Source: Plectosphaerella cucumerina (Eukaryota; Ascomycota; Sordariomycetes; Glomerellales; Plectosphaerellaceae). Taken from it: a DNA stretch of 64,000 nucleotides. The DNA lies in NCBI GenBank assembly GCA_020746995.1, contig JAGPXD010000001.1:7006001-7070000 (forward strand), given 5' to 3'. A model generated the notes under the pieces. It made no database searches. It was not told the DNA's origin and was given only the letters and a program-made list of their open reading frames with translations. The position numbers were made by a program, and so were the translations under genes. How positions within the stretch are numbered: position 1 is the first letter of the stretch; every line of letters begins with the position of its first letter. This document shows positions 1-9,153 of this stretch, in pieces.

Positions 1-680
1 GCCTTCGTCCTGGCTGTCTTGAGGGTGGCCGGATCGTTCGCGCGAAGGACCGGGAGTGCTTCGGCCAGGGCAGCGACGCCTTCTCTGGCGAGGAGGTCGG
101 TGATGGGGTTCCTCGTTTGCGAGTAGAGCGCCTCGACAGCGTGGGAAATGGCGTTGACGCCGCTGGTGATGCTCAGTTCGACCGGCAGGGACAGGGTCAA
201 GTCCACGTCGTAGATGACGGTACCGGGGAAGATCATGCGGTTGGTCTGTGTAGTCTTACGGCCGTTCTGAGTTTCGCCTAGGATGGATGTAACCTCACTC
301 CCTGCATAGGTCGTTGGGAGGGCGATATGATAGAGACCAGTACGAAAGCAGATGGCCTTGCCCAGACCAATCGTGCTGCCACCGCCAATAGACACGACGG
401 AGTCGCATTTGGTGAAGCCAGCGGTCGAGATGGCCCGTTCCGTCACGTCAACCGGCGTGTGCATCGTCGCCTCGGCGAAGATACCAGCGACCTTTCCGTG
501 AAGAATGGTCTTCACATCTTCGGCCTGAGAGACTTGCTGAGGTGTGCATAAGATGAGTGGGTTGGACGAGTTGATGCGGCGCAGCTCATCGCCGATCTTG
601 TTGATCGTACCGCTGCCAAACAAGATGCGCGATGCGCTCGCTTGGTATTCGAAACCATCGTTGTACTGCTGAGAATCCAT
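1..680 (-). CDS. Maleylacetate reductase (iron-containing alcohol dehydrogenase family), 3' end cut by window edge
   Basis: Reduces maleylacetate to 3-oxoadipate, the last step of the hydroxyquinol branch before the central beta-ketoadipate route; cytosolic. Reading leftward from the ATG at 680 the frame stays open for about 226 codons to the window edge, so roughly 60 percent of a normal protein of about 360-390 residues is present. Visible family marks are the dinucleotide-binding stretch GGGSTIGLGKAI, the TYAGSEVT segment and SGVNAISHAVEALY, as in Fe-ADH-fold maleylacetate reductases. No intron is seen in this part. It lies 281 bp downstream of, and on the same strand as, the ring-cleavage dioxygenase that makes its substrate, which supports the assignment. 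The C-terminal domain lies outside the window. Confidence 0.88.
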   Translation of the reverse strand, partial: MDSQQYNDGFEYQASASRILFGSGTINKIGDELRRINSSNPLILCTPQQVSQAEDVKTILHGKVAGIFAEATMHTPVDVTERAISTAGFTKCDSVVSIGGGSTIGLGKAICFRTGLYHIALPTTYAGSEVTSILGETQNGRKTTQTNRMIFPGTVIYDVDLTLSLPVELSITSGVNAISHAVEALYSQTRNPITDLLAREGVAALAEALPVLRANDPATLKTARTK

Positions 681-961
681 TTTGAAATGAGATGAAGTGA
701 GATATCTTCGACGCAAATGTAAATGTGTTTTGTTGGTTTCGACGAGTCTAGCTAATTGGCGGGATTCAAGCCAGAAGCCCGCAGTTATTTATCCTTCGGC
801 CACTTGCAGGGGGCTCAATCGTTGCCGACGCCACTTAAGCTGGGTGGTACTCCTCTCCTCTTACTACCGTCGCCGCTTGGGAGCGGGCTTTTCCCAACAA
901 CATCTCTAGCTTGGTGGGGTCTTTCATATTGGCCATCCATTGATGCTACGTCTTCAATTTA

Positions 962-2038
962 CTACTGCGTTTTCTGCTCATCTGCGGCAAGGAGGACGCC
1001 GTCAACCACAAGAAGCCTGCCATTCATCTGCGAGGCCGCCTTCCGAGCCTCAGCGTCTTTGACGGCCCTCGACTCTTCGTCGGTAATGAGCACAAAGTCG
1101 TACTGCAAAAGCTTCATATCAGGTGAAATCCCATGCTTCTCAGCCAGCCCCGGCACGTCGCCGACTTTCTTGAACTCCACAACCAGCGATTCCTTCACGC
1201 CAAACACAGCGTCTGAGGACTCGAACGGGTCACCGCGCAGATAAAGAGCTCTGTTCATGTCAGCACTTCTACTGCGAGGAAAGGAGAAGACACCGGGAAC
1301 CAGTACGCACGTGATGAGCCGATCGTACCCGTCTTTCTTGAACATGAAATGCATGTGGCTCGGCCTGTAAGGGTGCCGACCCAGCACCTTAAGGAGCTTT
1401 CCAACCGGGCCATCGTTGGGAATGGGGTACGGAACAGGCACGATGGCATTGAAGCATATCATACCATCCTCGTCGCTGTGCAGGACCGCGCGACCGTCTG
1501 GTGTTTGCCGGTCTGCGTGCTGAACATCGTAGAATCCCTGCGAGTCTGTTTCCCAGACATCGACGGCGACATTAGAGATCGGCTTCCCGTCCGTGCCCTT
1601 GATCGAGCATACCGCGAATAGAGGCTCGCCGTCCGGATCGTGAGAGACGGTGCCTCCCGCCTCAATTTCGAATGCATCGTCTGTGTGGAAGGGGCCGAGG
1701 ACCGTCCCGTCGGTTGTTCCCGGGGGCTTGGGATGATCGATGGCATCCACAAGGAGGGAGAGGCCCAGGATGTCAGAAAGAAGAATGAATTCGTGTCGCA
1801 CCGGGGAACAAATTTGACCCACGTCCCGCAGGAAGTTCAGTGACGTCTCCCATTCAGAGGTGCTTAGTCGGGTCTCCCGGGCGAAATCATGGAGATGGAC
1901 AACCAGACGCTCGAACAGGAATTTTGTGCGGGCATCCTTACACTGTGAGTTGATAGCGTGGACATTCTCGGTGATATCTTCGATCGTCAAGTCCTTCAGG
2001 GGCGGGAGGTCCTCTGGGACGGGGTACTTGTGGGCCAT
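962..2038 (-). CDS. Hydroxyquinol 1,2-dioxygenase (intradiol ring-cleavage)
   Basis: Fe(III) intradiol dioxygenase that opens hydroxyquinol (1,2,4-trihydroxybenzene) to maleylacetate. The N-terminal alpha-helical dimerisation domain is followed by the catalytic beta sandwich. From the ATG at 2038 the predicted ligands are Tyr170 (QGFYDVQ), Tyr204 (PVPYPIP), His228 and His230 (HPYRPSHMHF); their spacing fits the family. An in-frame upstream ATG at 2083 would add 15 residues, but MAHKYPVPEDLPPL is the more family-like start. There is one intron, 1251-1310 (60 nt, starts GTGCGT, ends ACAG). It is a multiple of three and free of stops, so a naive reading retains 20 extra residues inside the conserved LIT-ALYLRGDP block; splicing restores that block and gives 338 residues. 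The maleylacetate reductase follows downstream on the same strand. Confidence 0.92.
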   Translation of the reverse strand: MAHKYPVPEDLPPLKDLTIEDITENVHAINSQCKDARTKFLFERLVVHLHDFARETRLSTSEWETSLNFLRDVGQICSPVRHEFILLSDILGLSLLVDAIDHPKPPGTTDGTVLGPFHTDDAFEIEAGGTVSHDPDGEPLFAVCSIKGTDGKPISNVAVDVWETDSQGFYDVQHADRQTPDGRAVLHSDEDGMICFNAIVPVPYPIPNDGPVGKLLKVLGRHPYRPSHMHFMFKKDGYDRLITCVLVPGVFSFPRSRSADMNRALYLRGDPFESSDAVFGVKESLVVEFKKVGDVPGLAEKHGISPDMKLLQYDFVLITDEESRAVKDAEARKAASQMNGRLLVVDGVLLAADEQKTQ

Positions 2039-2498
2039 GGTGAGCGACGGACAGTGCTCAAGCGGAAGTAATAGAGAGTGCAAAAGACGATGCTCAGTAG
2101 TTTTTCAAGAAGGGGTAGTAGAGCTCTGGGAGATGGGCGCCCCGGATTTCTCGTGAGAGGTGGTGTGATATCTCCTTGATCAAGTGCCGCCTGAAAGACC
2201 CGATGTATCGTGGATGCACCTGAGGACCCCGCCTTGTGGTCCAGGTGGCAACGCGGGGCTCCCAGCCTTTGGTTTCGGCCCCACACTCCATGCTCCCACT
2301 TTCCGATGTGTCTGTCGGCTTTGGCGGCATTTCCGACACTGGCATCTGGGCCACCCACCCAACACTCCCCAGCTGCGCCTTCAGAAGACCACTCGGAAGG
2401 ATTTCTTGGGGTCTCAATGGCGCTGATAATCAGTGCGAGAACCCATCCGACCCTGCATCAACGAGATATTGACGAACCATCGTTGTACCTTTCCAGAC
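2039..2498. promoter_or_regulatory. Divergent promoter, dioxygenase / SnoaL-like gene
   Basis: A 460-bp gap separates two divergent start codons. It contains CCG/CGG dyads: TGTCGG at 2313-2318 facing CCGACA at 2333-2338, and CCGA at 2303-2306 facing TCGG at 2315-2318. These resemble binding sites of Zn2Cys6 regulators, but the assignment is inference. No other gene is evident here. Confidence 0.5.
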
Positions 2499-3271
2499 AT
2501 GCCAGACCTTCACAGCTTGCCTTCCGGCTCTAGGCCTGACAAGGCTATTCGAAATCATGGTCCTGATCACCTTGTTCTAGAGCGGTTGAAGCTTCGCGAG
2601 CTTGCCGAGGGGTGGCCCATGTATCGGTACGTTGCCACAGCTTGTCGAGCACCCCCGCACGAGCGTAGGCCAGCCGTACTGACTGGAACGCCAGAGACTC
2701 ATGCGAATGGGGAAACTTCGAATCGATATTCCACCCAGGCGCACACGTCTATACCACTTGGTCCGGCCGCGTGGCATACAAAGATTTCCTCGCAGCCTCC
2801 AAGGCGGGCATGGATAAGGGCGCCTTCATCATGCACCGATGCCACGGCTCGAGCACCGATATTGACCCCGAGGGAAACCGTGCAGTCACTAAGCTCAAGG
2901 CAACCATTACTCAGCGTTTCTGCGTAGACGGCATCGAATTTGACGTGGAGGCCGACTGTCGCTTCTGCTTCTTTTTTGAAAAGGTAGATGGGAGGTGGGG
3001 AGCCCGTCTCGTCCGGCACTGGTACGAGAAGGACAAGATGCTGCCGGTACGGCCAGACAAGTTCCCTGAGGTTGATGAAGAGCGCTTGAAGAAATATCCA
3101 CCTGGGTACAAGTACCTCGCGTACTGGCAGGAGACCACCATGGGCGGCGTCGCGGTTCTACTTGATATGCCGGGGCATAGGCGTCATGTTGGCACGGTCA
3201 ATCTGGAGAAGCATGACGAGCTGTATTGGCTGGCTAAGAAATGGGTCGAGGGAGAGGACATTAACATCTAG
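2499..3271 (+). CDS. SnoaL-like (NTF2-fold) protein of the phenolic cluster
   Basis: Two exons: 2499-2626 and 2695-3271, with a 68-nt intron (GTACGT...CCAG, branch-like TACTGAC). Splicing joins ...GWPMYR to DSCEWGNFESIFHPGAHV and gives a 234-residue protein. The segment from about residue 35 to 175 has the look of the SnoaL/NTF2-like fold: a helix, FHPGAHVYTTWSG, FIMHRCHGSSTDI, and a long strand pair around KLKATITQRF and DCRFCFFFEKVDGRW. Family members are small cone-shaped hydratases, cyclases, isomerases or binding proteins, so the reaction cannot be read from sequence. It is transcribed divergently from the hydroxyquinol dioxygenase across 460 bp, which ties it to ring metabolism; hydration or isomerisation of a ring or ring-opened intermediate is one guess. 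The C-terminus (YLAYWQETTMGG onward) extends past the core fold. Confidence 0.82.
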
Positions 3272-3612
3272 TTTTAGCAAGGCCCCATCACGGTTGTTTG
3301 ATCAGGATAAATAAACCACATACGCACAGAATATATATCCATGCTTACCGATGTCACTCTTTTACCTGTCCATTGGGGCCGACGGCATGTCAGAACGTAG
3401 GAAGGCATCCACGAGAGCGCTGCGCGCTGCGCATGCAAGAAATGACTCTCGGGCGAGCAAATACACAGCGAGACAGTTTTCCTTCTGGGATGTTCTACTA
3501 GGCAGATGAGCCAATATTTTAGGGTTTTGTGAATGCACTGGAGATTTTATGGGGTTCAGAGCGCTTCTATTTGAGCGTTGGTTGAAGAATGAATCCTTGT
3601 ACTTTAGTAACC

Positions 3613-3645
<33 letters not shown>

Positions 3646-3680
3646 CCCTCCCCCTTCAAGTTCGCCATTCCATTCAGTCT
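3272..3680. other. Convergent intergenic stretch with poly-C tract
   Basis: 409 bp between two convergent genes. It holds 3' untranslated sequence and the 30-base C tract annotated separately. No coding frame of interest is seen. Confidence 0.6.
3614..3643 (+). repeat. (C)30 homopolymer
   Basis: Thirty uninterrupted C residues, preceded by TAACCA and followed by AACCCTCCCCC. The true length is uncertain, since long homopolymers are poorly measured by most sequencing chemistries. It lies between two 3' ends. Confidence 0.95.
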
Positions 3681-5404
3681 CTATATGTCAGATTGCACGG
3701 CTGACTCGACTCCCAGCTTTTTCAACTGTTTCCATGATCGCGGTCAGTTACCATTGAGCATTGCCTGGGCGTGTTCGACGGGCTGGATCGCTCACCTCTG
3801 CCATCACATCATATCCATAAGTGAAGCTCTGGGCTGCAGGATCAATCCTGAAGTTCTGGGTCAGCATCGAATGACGAGAGACAAGTGGAAAAATGCTTCC
3901 ACGTACCAGTAGAAGGGATACCCGGGGTTTTGGTCATATAGCTGAGACTCTGCTACCAGATCTCTCTCTTCCTGCTCCTTGCCATCTGGCAAGTGGTTGA
4001 TGTGTCTCTGAGTAAAGCATGAGCACTCACTGTTATTCACCTTACATAATGGAGGAGAGACCAACCTGCTTCATGCTCCACTTCTGTAGGGCGGTACTAC
4101 GAGGAGCCCTCAAATTTTGGTACGTCTCGAGAATCTTGGGCAAGTCTTCTCTGGTCGTCACCTTGGAAAGCAAGACTCCCAGCGCTGCGCCATCCTCAAC
4201 AGCGGATCCTGCCCCTTGCGCCATGTAAGGCAGCATGGGGTGACAGGCATCACCCAGGAAGACAATGGTGCCTTCTCTGTTGTACCACTCAGCAAGCTCC
4301 TCCACTACATGATGTCAGCCTGAGACAGAGAGCTCTCTTCTGTGCAATGTGACTCACAGTGCATGAGCTTCCATTTGTCAGTTCTGTCGACTTGTTCAAG
4401 GAACTTTTGCAGGCTAGGACAGAGCATCAGCATCCTTGGTACGGCAGCAAAGCTACGGTCATCTTACAGCGGATCCCACTTCGCAAAGATCTCCTTCATT
4501 TCAGAGAGACTGCCAGCCATTTTGGCAACATTGTCGGGCAAGTTGTCCGGAACGAGCAGCACGATGTTCGCCATGCTGTTGTCCCTGAGAGGGTAGTAAA
4601 TGGCGTGGCATTCGGGGCCAACCCACAGGCGCACCCGGGGCTTCCTCATGAACTCCAAAAGCTCAGGGTCCTCGAGATCTTTCGTCTTGAGGACGATTCG
4701 GTAGGCGAGATCCCCTGTTGGGATGGGAGGACTAGGCTTCCCTAGTACAGCCGACCTGGCTTTGGACCAGAGCCCTGGCATGGAATGTCAGCCTGGGTGG
4801 AATCACCGCGAACCGTGAGGGAAGCCTTTACCGTCGGCGGCAACGATCAAGTCACCCGTGATTATATCACCCTTGTCGGTCGTTAATTCGGGGATCTCAG
4901 GGCGAATATCCGTGACGAGGGTGCCGAAATGAAAGCGCACCCCGAGGATCTTCGCCTGCTCGAACATGGCCAGCTGCAAGTCAGCTCGGTGCATATCCCA
5001 GTAGTATGAGCCGAACTTCTTGAACATCTCGTTTGCAAAGCCCTGACGCTCGCCGAGGAGCTTCTTGCCGTCGTACCGGCGGATGACAAACTCCTCTGGG
5101 CTCGTGGCCAATTTCTCCAGGCGGGACTTGAGACCCCATCTTACGAGAAGGCGAGTAGCATTGGGCGTCAGCTGCAGACCTGCACCGATCTGTGATATGT
5201 CAGCATAGGCACCGCTGTGAGTTCATGAGTCGGGCACCGTACCTCAGCAAGGACTGGAGCCGACTCGACAACGAGGACATCGTGGTCGGGGCGCTCGTGC
5301 TTGATGGAAAGCGCAGCAGCAAGCCCGCCGAGACCGGCACCGATGACTACAATATTCAGGGGCATGATCGAAGCGGCGCGGTTGAAATGGGTCAGAGAGG
5401 ACAT
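3681..5404 (-). CDS. FAD-dependent aromatic hydroxylase, 4-hydroxybenzoate 1-hydroxylase / salicylate hydroxylase type
   Basis: Class A flavoprotein monooxygenase that hydroxylates a phenolic acid ring with loss of CO2, using NAD(P)H and O2; in this pathway the expected products are hydroquinone or hydroxyquinol. Eight exons, on the minus strand: 5404-5243, 5189-4832, 4774-4468, 4413-4358, 4304-4066, 4007-3907, 3847-3796, 3725-3681. The seven introns are 53-70 nt; every junction keeps frame and joins conserved blocks, giving 439 residues (426 if the second ATG at 5365 is used). Motifs are the N-terminal FAD fingerprint IGAGLGGLAAAL, the split AADG-LWSKAR block (DG motif), and GDACHPMLPYMAQGAG (GD/FAD ribose motif). 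The C-terminus has no PheA-type thioredoxin domain, which argues against phenol 2-monooxygenase. Substrate choice (4-hydroxybenzoate, protocatechuate, vanillate or salicylate) cannot be settled from sequence; the neighbouring hydroxyquinol genes favour the 1-hydroxylase role. Confidence 0.9.
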
Positions 5405-5827
5405 TTCGTTTTGATTGCGCCTTTCGTCGATACGCGGTGCGAATCTATTGTCATCTTATTTCAACGCGATCAGATTCTGAGCCACGCGCTGGTCTCCCCA
5501 CCCAAAGCCATCCGAGTCCTAGCAAGGACTCCCGAGACAGGAGCCGAAAGTGCAGTGGCACGTCAGCACAGTGTTAGCGCAGTGGGATCACTCGACCGTC
5601 CGAGTCGGAACCCCCCGTGCCCCTAAAATAGTACCCACCGAGATCATTTGCCTTCAGTTTGCTGGTGCCACCCAGCTCGACGAGACACCACTTCTACAGC
5701 AATCCAATCGTATCGAAACGAATTCAGTACAGAATAAATCACTGATCCGGGGCTTTCGACTCAACTTGAACAATTTCCATCATTCACTAGGCATTGCAAA
5801 CCTCCACTTACTAAGTCCTCAAGCACT
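5405..5827. promoter_or_regulatory. Divergent promoter, flavin hydroxylase / SDR
   Basis: A 423-bp gap between divergent starts. It contains a perfect 7-bp inverted repeat GAGTCCT (5514-5520) / AGGACTC (5525-5531) with a 4-nt spacer, and TCCG-AGT-CGGA at 5599-5609. These are candidate operator sites, by inference only. Confidence 0.5.
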
Positions 5828-6607
5828 ATGTCGTCGACGTTGTCTGGAAAGGTTGCCCTCATCAGCGGTTCTTCCGCGGGACTCGGCGCAGCCATCGCCC
5901 GAGAGCTCTTCTCTCGAGGCGCATCCGTGGTCCTGAACTATCCTTTCCCCAGCGAGAAAGCCAACGCGGACGGTGTCTTACGGGAACTCGACGACCCTCG
6001 CAAGGCGATTGCCATCGAGGCCGACCTCTCAACCAGGGAGGGGCCGCAGCGCCTGGTCAACGGGGCAGTCAAGGCGTTCGGCAAGATCGACATCCTCGTC
6101 AACAGCGCGGGCATCAATCGACCGGCCCTCCTTGACGACCCGGACGACGCCAGGGTCGAACGCATCTGGGACGACGTTGTCAACCTTAACGCCAGGGGCC
6201 TCTTCTTCCTTACCAGGGCCGCCCTGAAGCACCTCTCCCGCGAGAACTCGCGCATCATCAACATCGGCAGCGCCGTGACGCGCACCCCTTCGCCCGAGTC
6301 CAGCATCTACGCGGCCTCCAAGAGCATGGCCGAGACCTACACGCAGTGCTGGGCCGCGGAGCTGCCCCGGAAGTACGGATGCACGGTCAATGCCGTCGCC
6401 CCTGGGCCGGTGGCCACGGACGCGTTTCTCGCGGCTCCAGCTTTCGTGAGGGAGGCCCTGCAGCCCTTGGTGGACGCGACGCCCGTTGCGCCGCGGTTCG
6501 GCAAGCCGGAGGAGGTGGCGTGGGTGGTTGCAATGCTTGCGGAGGATAAGTCCGGGTGGATCAATGGCGCATACATACCTGTCACTGGCGGAAGCGCGAT
6601 ATTCTAG
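5828..6607 (+). CDS. Short-chain dehydrogenase/reductase (classical SDR)
   Basis: Intronless protein of 259 residues, typical of classical SDRs. The cofactor loop is SGSSAGLGAAIA (TGxxxGxG with Ser for Thr), followed by NSAG, the catalytic Ser in INIGSA, YAASK (catalytic Tyr and Lys) and the PGPVATD loop. SDRs of this shape resemble 3-ketoacyl-ACP reductase-like enzymes and oxidise or reduce alcohol/carbonyl pairs with NAD(P)(H). The arginine-poor, acidic second strand end does not clearly settle NAD against NADP. Within this cluster a role in converting hydroxybenzyl alcohols or aldehydes, or dihydrodiol-type intermediates, is plausible but unproven. It is read divergently from the flavin hydroxylase, with a 423-bp shared promoter. 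Confidence 0.88.
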   Translation: MSSTLSGKVALISGSSAGLGAAIARELFSRGASVVLNYPFPSEKANADGVLRELDDPRKAIAIEADLSTREGPQRLVNGAVKAFGKIDILVNSAGINRPALLDDPDDARVERIWDDVVNLNARGLFFLTRAALKHLSRENSRIINIGSAVTRTPSPESSIYAASKSMAETYTQCWAAELPRKYGCTVNAVAPGPVATDAFLAAPAFVREALQPLVDATPVAPRFGKPEEVAWVVAMLAEDKSGWINGAYIPVTGGSAIF

Positions 6608-7159
6608 TCGAAATTTTCATACAATTTGGGGGCCCTTTGCGTGTTTGTCTACGGAAGATGTGATGTTTACAAGATGCAGCCCCCCCCCCATCATGTCAAG
6701 GGGTTCCTGCGTTGGGACCCTTCGAACTACTCAACGGGTAGGCCAACCACTACCAATCTGATCGTGGGTGATTCCACTACTAGACTCCTACAAAGTCGCA
6801 GTCCACCTGCGCGCTACAGCTCTCAGGGCGTCCAGCTGTTCGATTGTTTTCTAAAACACACGGCTGAAGTCTACTTTCTCCTCTCCCCGACATCAGAAGG
6901 AATTAGAGCTGGCAGTGTCCGGAAAGCTGACGACATCTACACCACAGCATCGCTGCCAGCTTTGTACGTTTTCTTGAAACTTACAGCGGGCTAGGAACTT
7001 GCTAGAACGGGCGCTAAATCTCTCACTTGTTACTTCATCCTATCACCATGATACTGTCTCCTTACAGCAAATTGCAAGTTGTATTCATTCTGCCTGAGCG
7101 TCGCACCTCCGTCGTCAAGGACTCGCAAAGTACCAGTCATCATTTTCATCCCTAGACGC
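6608..7159. other. Convergent intergenic stretch
   Basis: 552 bp between the convergent SDR and stilbene dioxygenase genes. Apart from a short C run near 6680 and ordinary 3' flanking sequence, nothing is recognised. Confidence 0.5.
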
Positions 7160-8722
7160 CTACTTTTGTCCCGCCTGTCGCGCGGCACTGGCATCCCGGA
7201 CGGCATCAACCTCCTTCCCATCCACCCAGCTCCCGTGCAGGCCGTCCATCAGCTTGAAAGGCAGCTTGACCTCCGCCAGCGGCCCCTTGGAGATGTCCTC
7301 GGCATTGAACAGCAGCAGGACGTTCCTGTTCTCGCGGTATCGGTCGGCCACCACGAGGATGTACCCGTCCTCGGGGCTGGCGTTCTCGTGCCTGGGCACG
7401 AAGACCGGCTCCTGGAACGTTGAGTCGTCCCCGTGCTGGTAGGTCTGGATCTCGCCCGTGTCGAAGTTGTAGCAGGCCAGCGTGTTGAAGCCGGCGTTGC
7501 GGGCGGCGAACTCGTGGTCGTTGAGCCTGAGCGGATGCGTGGGATCGATCTGCAAGATCCACACACGCGAGTACTTCTTGCCCTGGAGGCGGTCGTCGAT
7601 GCGGCCGAACTCGTTGACGCCCCGGACGTGGACGTGCTCCGGGTGAATGGTTTCGCCGGTGCTCCCGTTCGGGTCGAAGCGGAAGCGGAGGATGGGCGAA
7701 GTGACCTTGGTAGGGTCGGTGAAGAACCGCTCGCCCTTGCTGTTGGGGAAGAAGGGGAAGTGGGCGTCGGTCCAGACGTTGGCGTCCAGGACCAGCTTGC
7801 CATCCTCTTCATATGCGTTGATGGTGTGGGAGAAGCAGCCCTGGGGTGTCTTGAACCACTTGGCGTCTTCGGGCTTTGCGCCCCGGCGAGGGATGACACC
7901 CAGGAGCTGGTAGTCGAGGTTCTCGTCCCAGTAGAAATGGTCGCCTCCAGCTTTCATCTGCTCAAGATTGGCCTTGAGCCCGTTGATGGGATAGATGACC
8001 CAGTTATCCGTGCTCCAGAAGTCGTGGATCATGCACGGCCAGGGTGCCTGGAACCACACCTCTTCGGTGATCTTCCCGTTCTTGTTGACGGTGAACGAGC
8101 AGATATCGGGGGAGGCATCGCCCGCGGCCTCGTAGCCGAAGCAGACGAGTTCCCCGGTATCTGCGTCTGCCTTCGGATGCGCGGTATGAGTCGGGCAACG
8201 AAGTGTGCCGTGATAATCAATATACCCGATGGTGTCCAGGGTGATAGGATCCATCTCCATCGGGCGTGCGTCCTCCTTGAGCGCCATCAATTTGTTGTCG
8301 TGAAAGACGACGTGAGTGTTAGCCGTGGTCCCCTGAAGCACGCTTTGGACTGTCGGGTCGTCCGTGTACTTGTTGCGATATCTGCCGAACAAGGCACGTC
8401 GGGCCTCACGCTCAGCAATGAGCCTGGGCGTCTTGACGTAGCGCTGCTTGAAGTCCACATGGCCGTCTTTGATGTAGAAGGAGCTGACGTTGCCATCTCC
8501 GTTGAGAGGGATCTCGGTCTCAGCAAACCTTGGTGGGAATGCGTGGTCGGGCTGGACCCTGTAAAAGACGCCATGGATTGTCTTGGGAATCTGCCCGATT
8601 ACTTCGAGCTCGAAGACGTCTGCTTCAAAGCGCAGGTGGTCCTCGTTCCACTTGCTCATGGCATAGTGCTTGGGGAAGCGGGTTCCACCGCTGCTTGGGA
8701 CACCGGGAATAACGTGCGCCAT
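7160..8722 (-). CDS. Stilbene-cleaving dioxygenase (carotenoid oxygenase / lignostilbene dioxygenase family, CAO-1-like)
   Basis: Non-haem Fe(II) dioxygenase that splits the central C=C bond of hydroxystilbenes such as resveratrol, piceatannol or lignostilbenes into two aromatic aldehydes. Intronless, 520 residues, the normal length for the fungal stilbene-cleaving clade. The four iron-binding histidines of the seven-bladed propeller are visible: His182 (THTAHPK), His233 (MIHDFWS), His299 (CFSHTIN) and His496 (LHGSW). The RYRNKYTDDP and ALKEDARP segments are where the family's substrate-anchoring Tyr and Lys fall (candidates Tyr119 and Lys149; inferred by spacing), which favours a 4-hydroxystilbene over a carotenoid substrate. 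No signal peptide, so cytosolic. It is divergent from the vanillyl-alcohol-oxidase-type gene, whose products are also 4-hydroxybenzaldehydes. Confidence 0.92.
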   Translation of the reverse strand: MAHVIPGVPSSGGTRFPKHYAMSKWNEDHLRFEADVFELEVIGQIPKTIHGVFYRVQPDHAFPPRFAETEIPLNGDGNVSSFYIKDGHVDFKQRYVKTPRLIAEREARRALFGRYRNKYTDDPTVQSVLQGTTANTHVVFHDNKLMALKEDARPMEMDPITLDTIGYIDYHGTLRCPTHTAHPKADADTGELVCFGYEAAGDASPDICSFTVNKNGKITEEVWFQAPWPCMIHDFWSTDNWVIYPINGLKANLEQMKAGGDHFYWDENLDYQLLGVIPRRGAKPEDAKWFKTPQGCFSHTINAYEEDGKLVLDANVWTDAHFPFFPNSKGERFFTDPTKVTSPILRFRFDPNGSTGETIHPEHVHVRGVNEFGRIDDRLQGKKYSRVWILQIDPTHPLRLNDHEFAARNAGFNTLACYNFDTGEIQTYQHGDDSTFQEPVFVPRHENASPEDGYILVVADRYRENRNVLLLFNAEDISKGPLAEVKLPFKLMDGLHGSWVDGKEVDAVRDASAARQAGQK

Positions 8723-9153
8723 GATCAGAAAGACGAGTGCACTTGTAGTGAAAGATTAAGAACTCAGGATGGGCACTATGTGGTAGGTTGGGGAAAGTCG
8801 TCAATCTAGTGCACTATACGTTACACGTTTTTATGGCATCTTCCTCGATTACTAAGCTTCCATTTCCTAAAGGTCAGTAGTGAGTGGTACAACACCACCC
8901 ACCAGTGTGTGTTAGTGAGTGAGGTGGGGATCAGGCATTACCCACCACACCCACCCATCCGCGCTCTCCGGATGGGTAAAGAAGCTCTCCCCACCGAAGC
9001 CGCGTGATTGTCGCATGATTCAATAACCTGTACCCTTTATGTATCGATTGTATATTAAGACGCTATAGTAAGCGGCAGATGTGGGTAAAGGCAGATAATT
9101 TATCTGGCGTACTGCCTCTACTAGTTTCGCTGTACTTTCTGCTATCTCTCATC
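8723..9153. promoter_or_regulatory. Divergent promoter, stilbene dioxygenase / VAO-type oxidase
   Basis: A 431-bp gap between divergent starts. It is AT-rich near 9040-9070 (GTATATTAAGACG, CTATAGTAAG), which would suit a TATA function for the rightward gene. It also carries the perfect dyad listed next. Confidence 0.55.
8953..8977. promoter_or_regulatory. Perfect 9-bp inverted repeat, candidate Zn2Cys6-type operator
   Basis: ACCCATCCG (8953-8961) and CGGATGGGT (8969-8977) form a perfect dyad with a 7-nt spacer, centred in the divergent promoter. The inner CCG-N7-CGG is in the style of binuclear zinc cluster binding sites. Its role as a cluster operator is inference. Confidence 0.45.

Noticed and set aside
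7433..8809. 458-codon open frame on the plus strand opposite the stilbene dioxygenase
   Set aside because: It is the antisense shadow of a gene whose iron ligands and family blocks are all intact; GC-rich codons make long antisense frames here.
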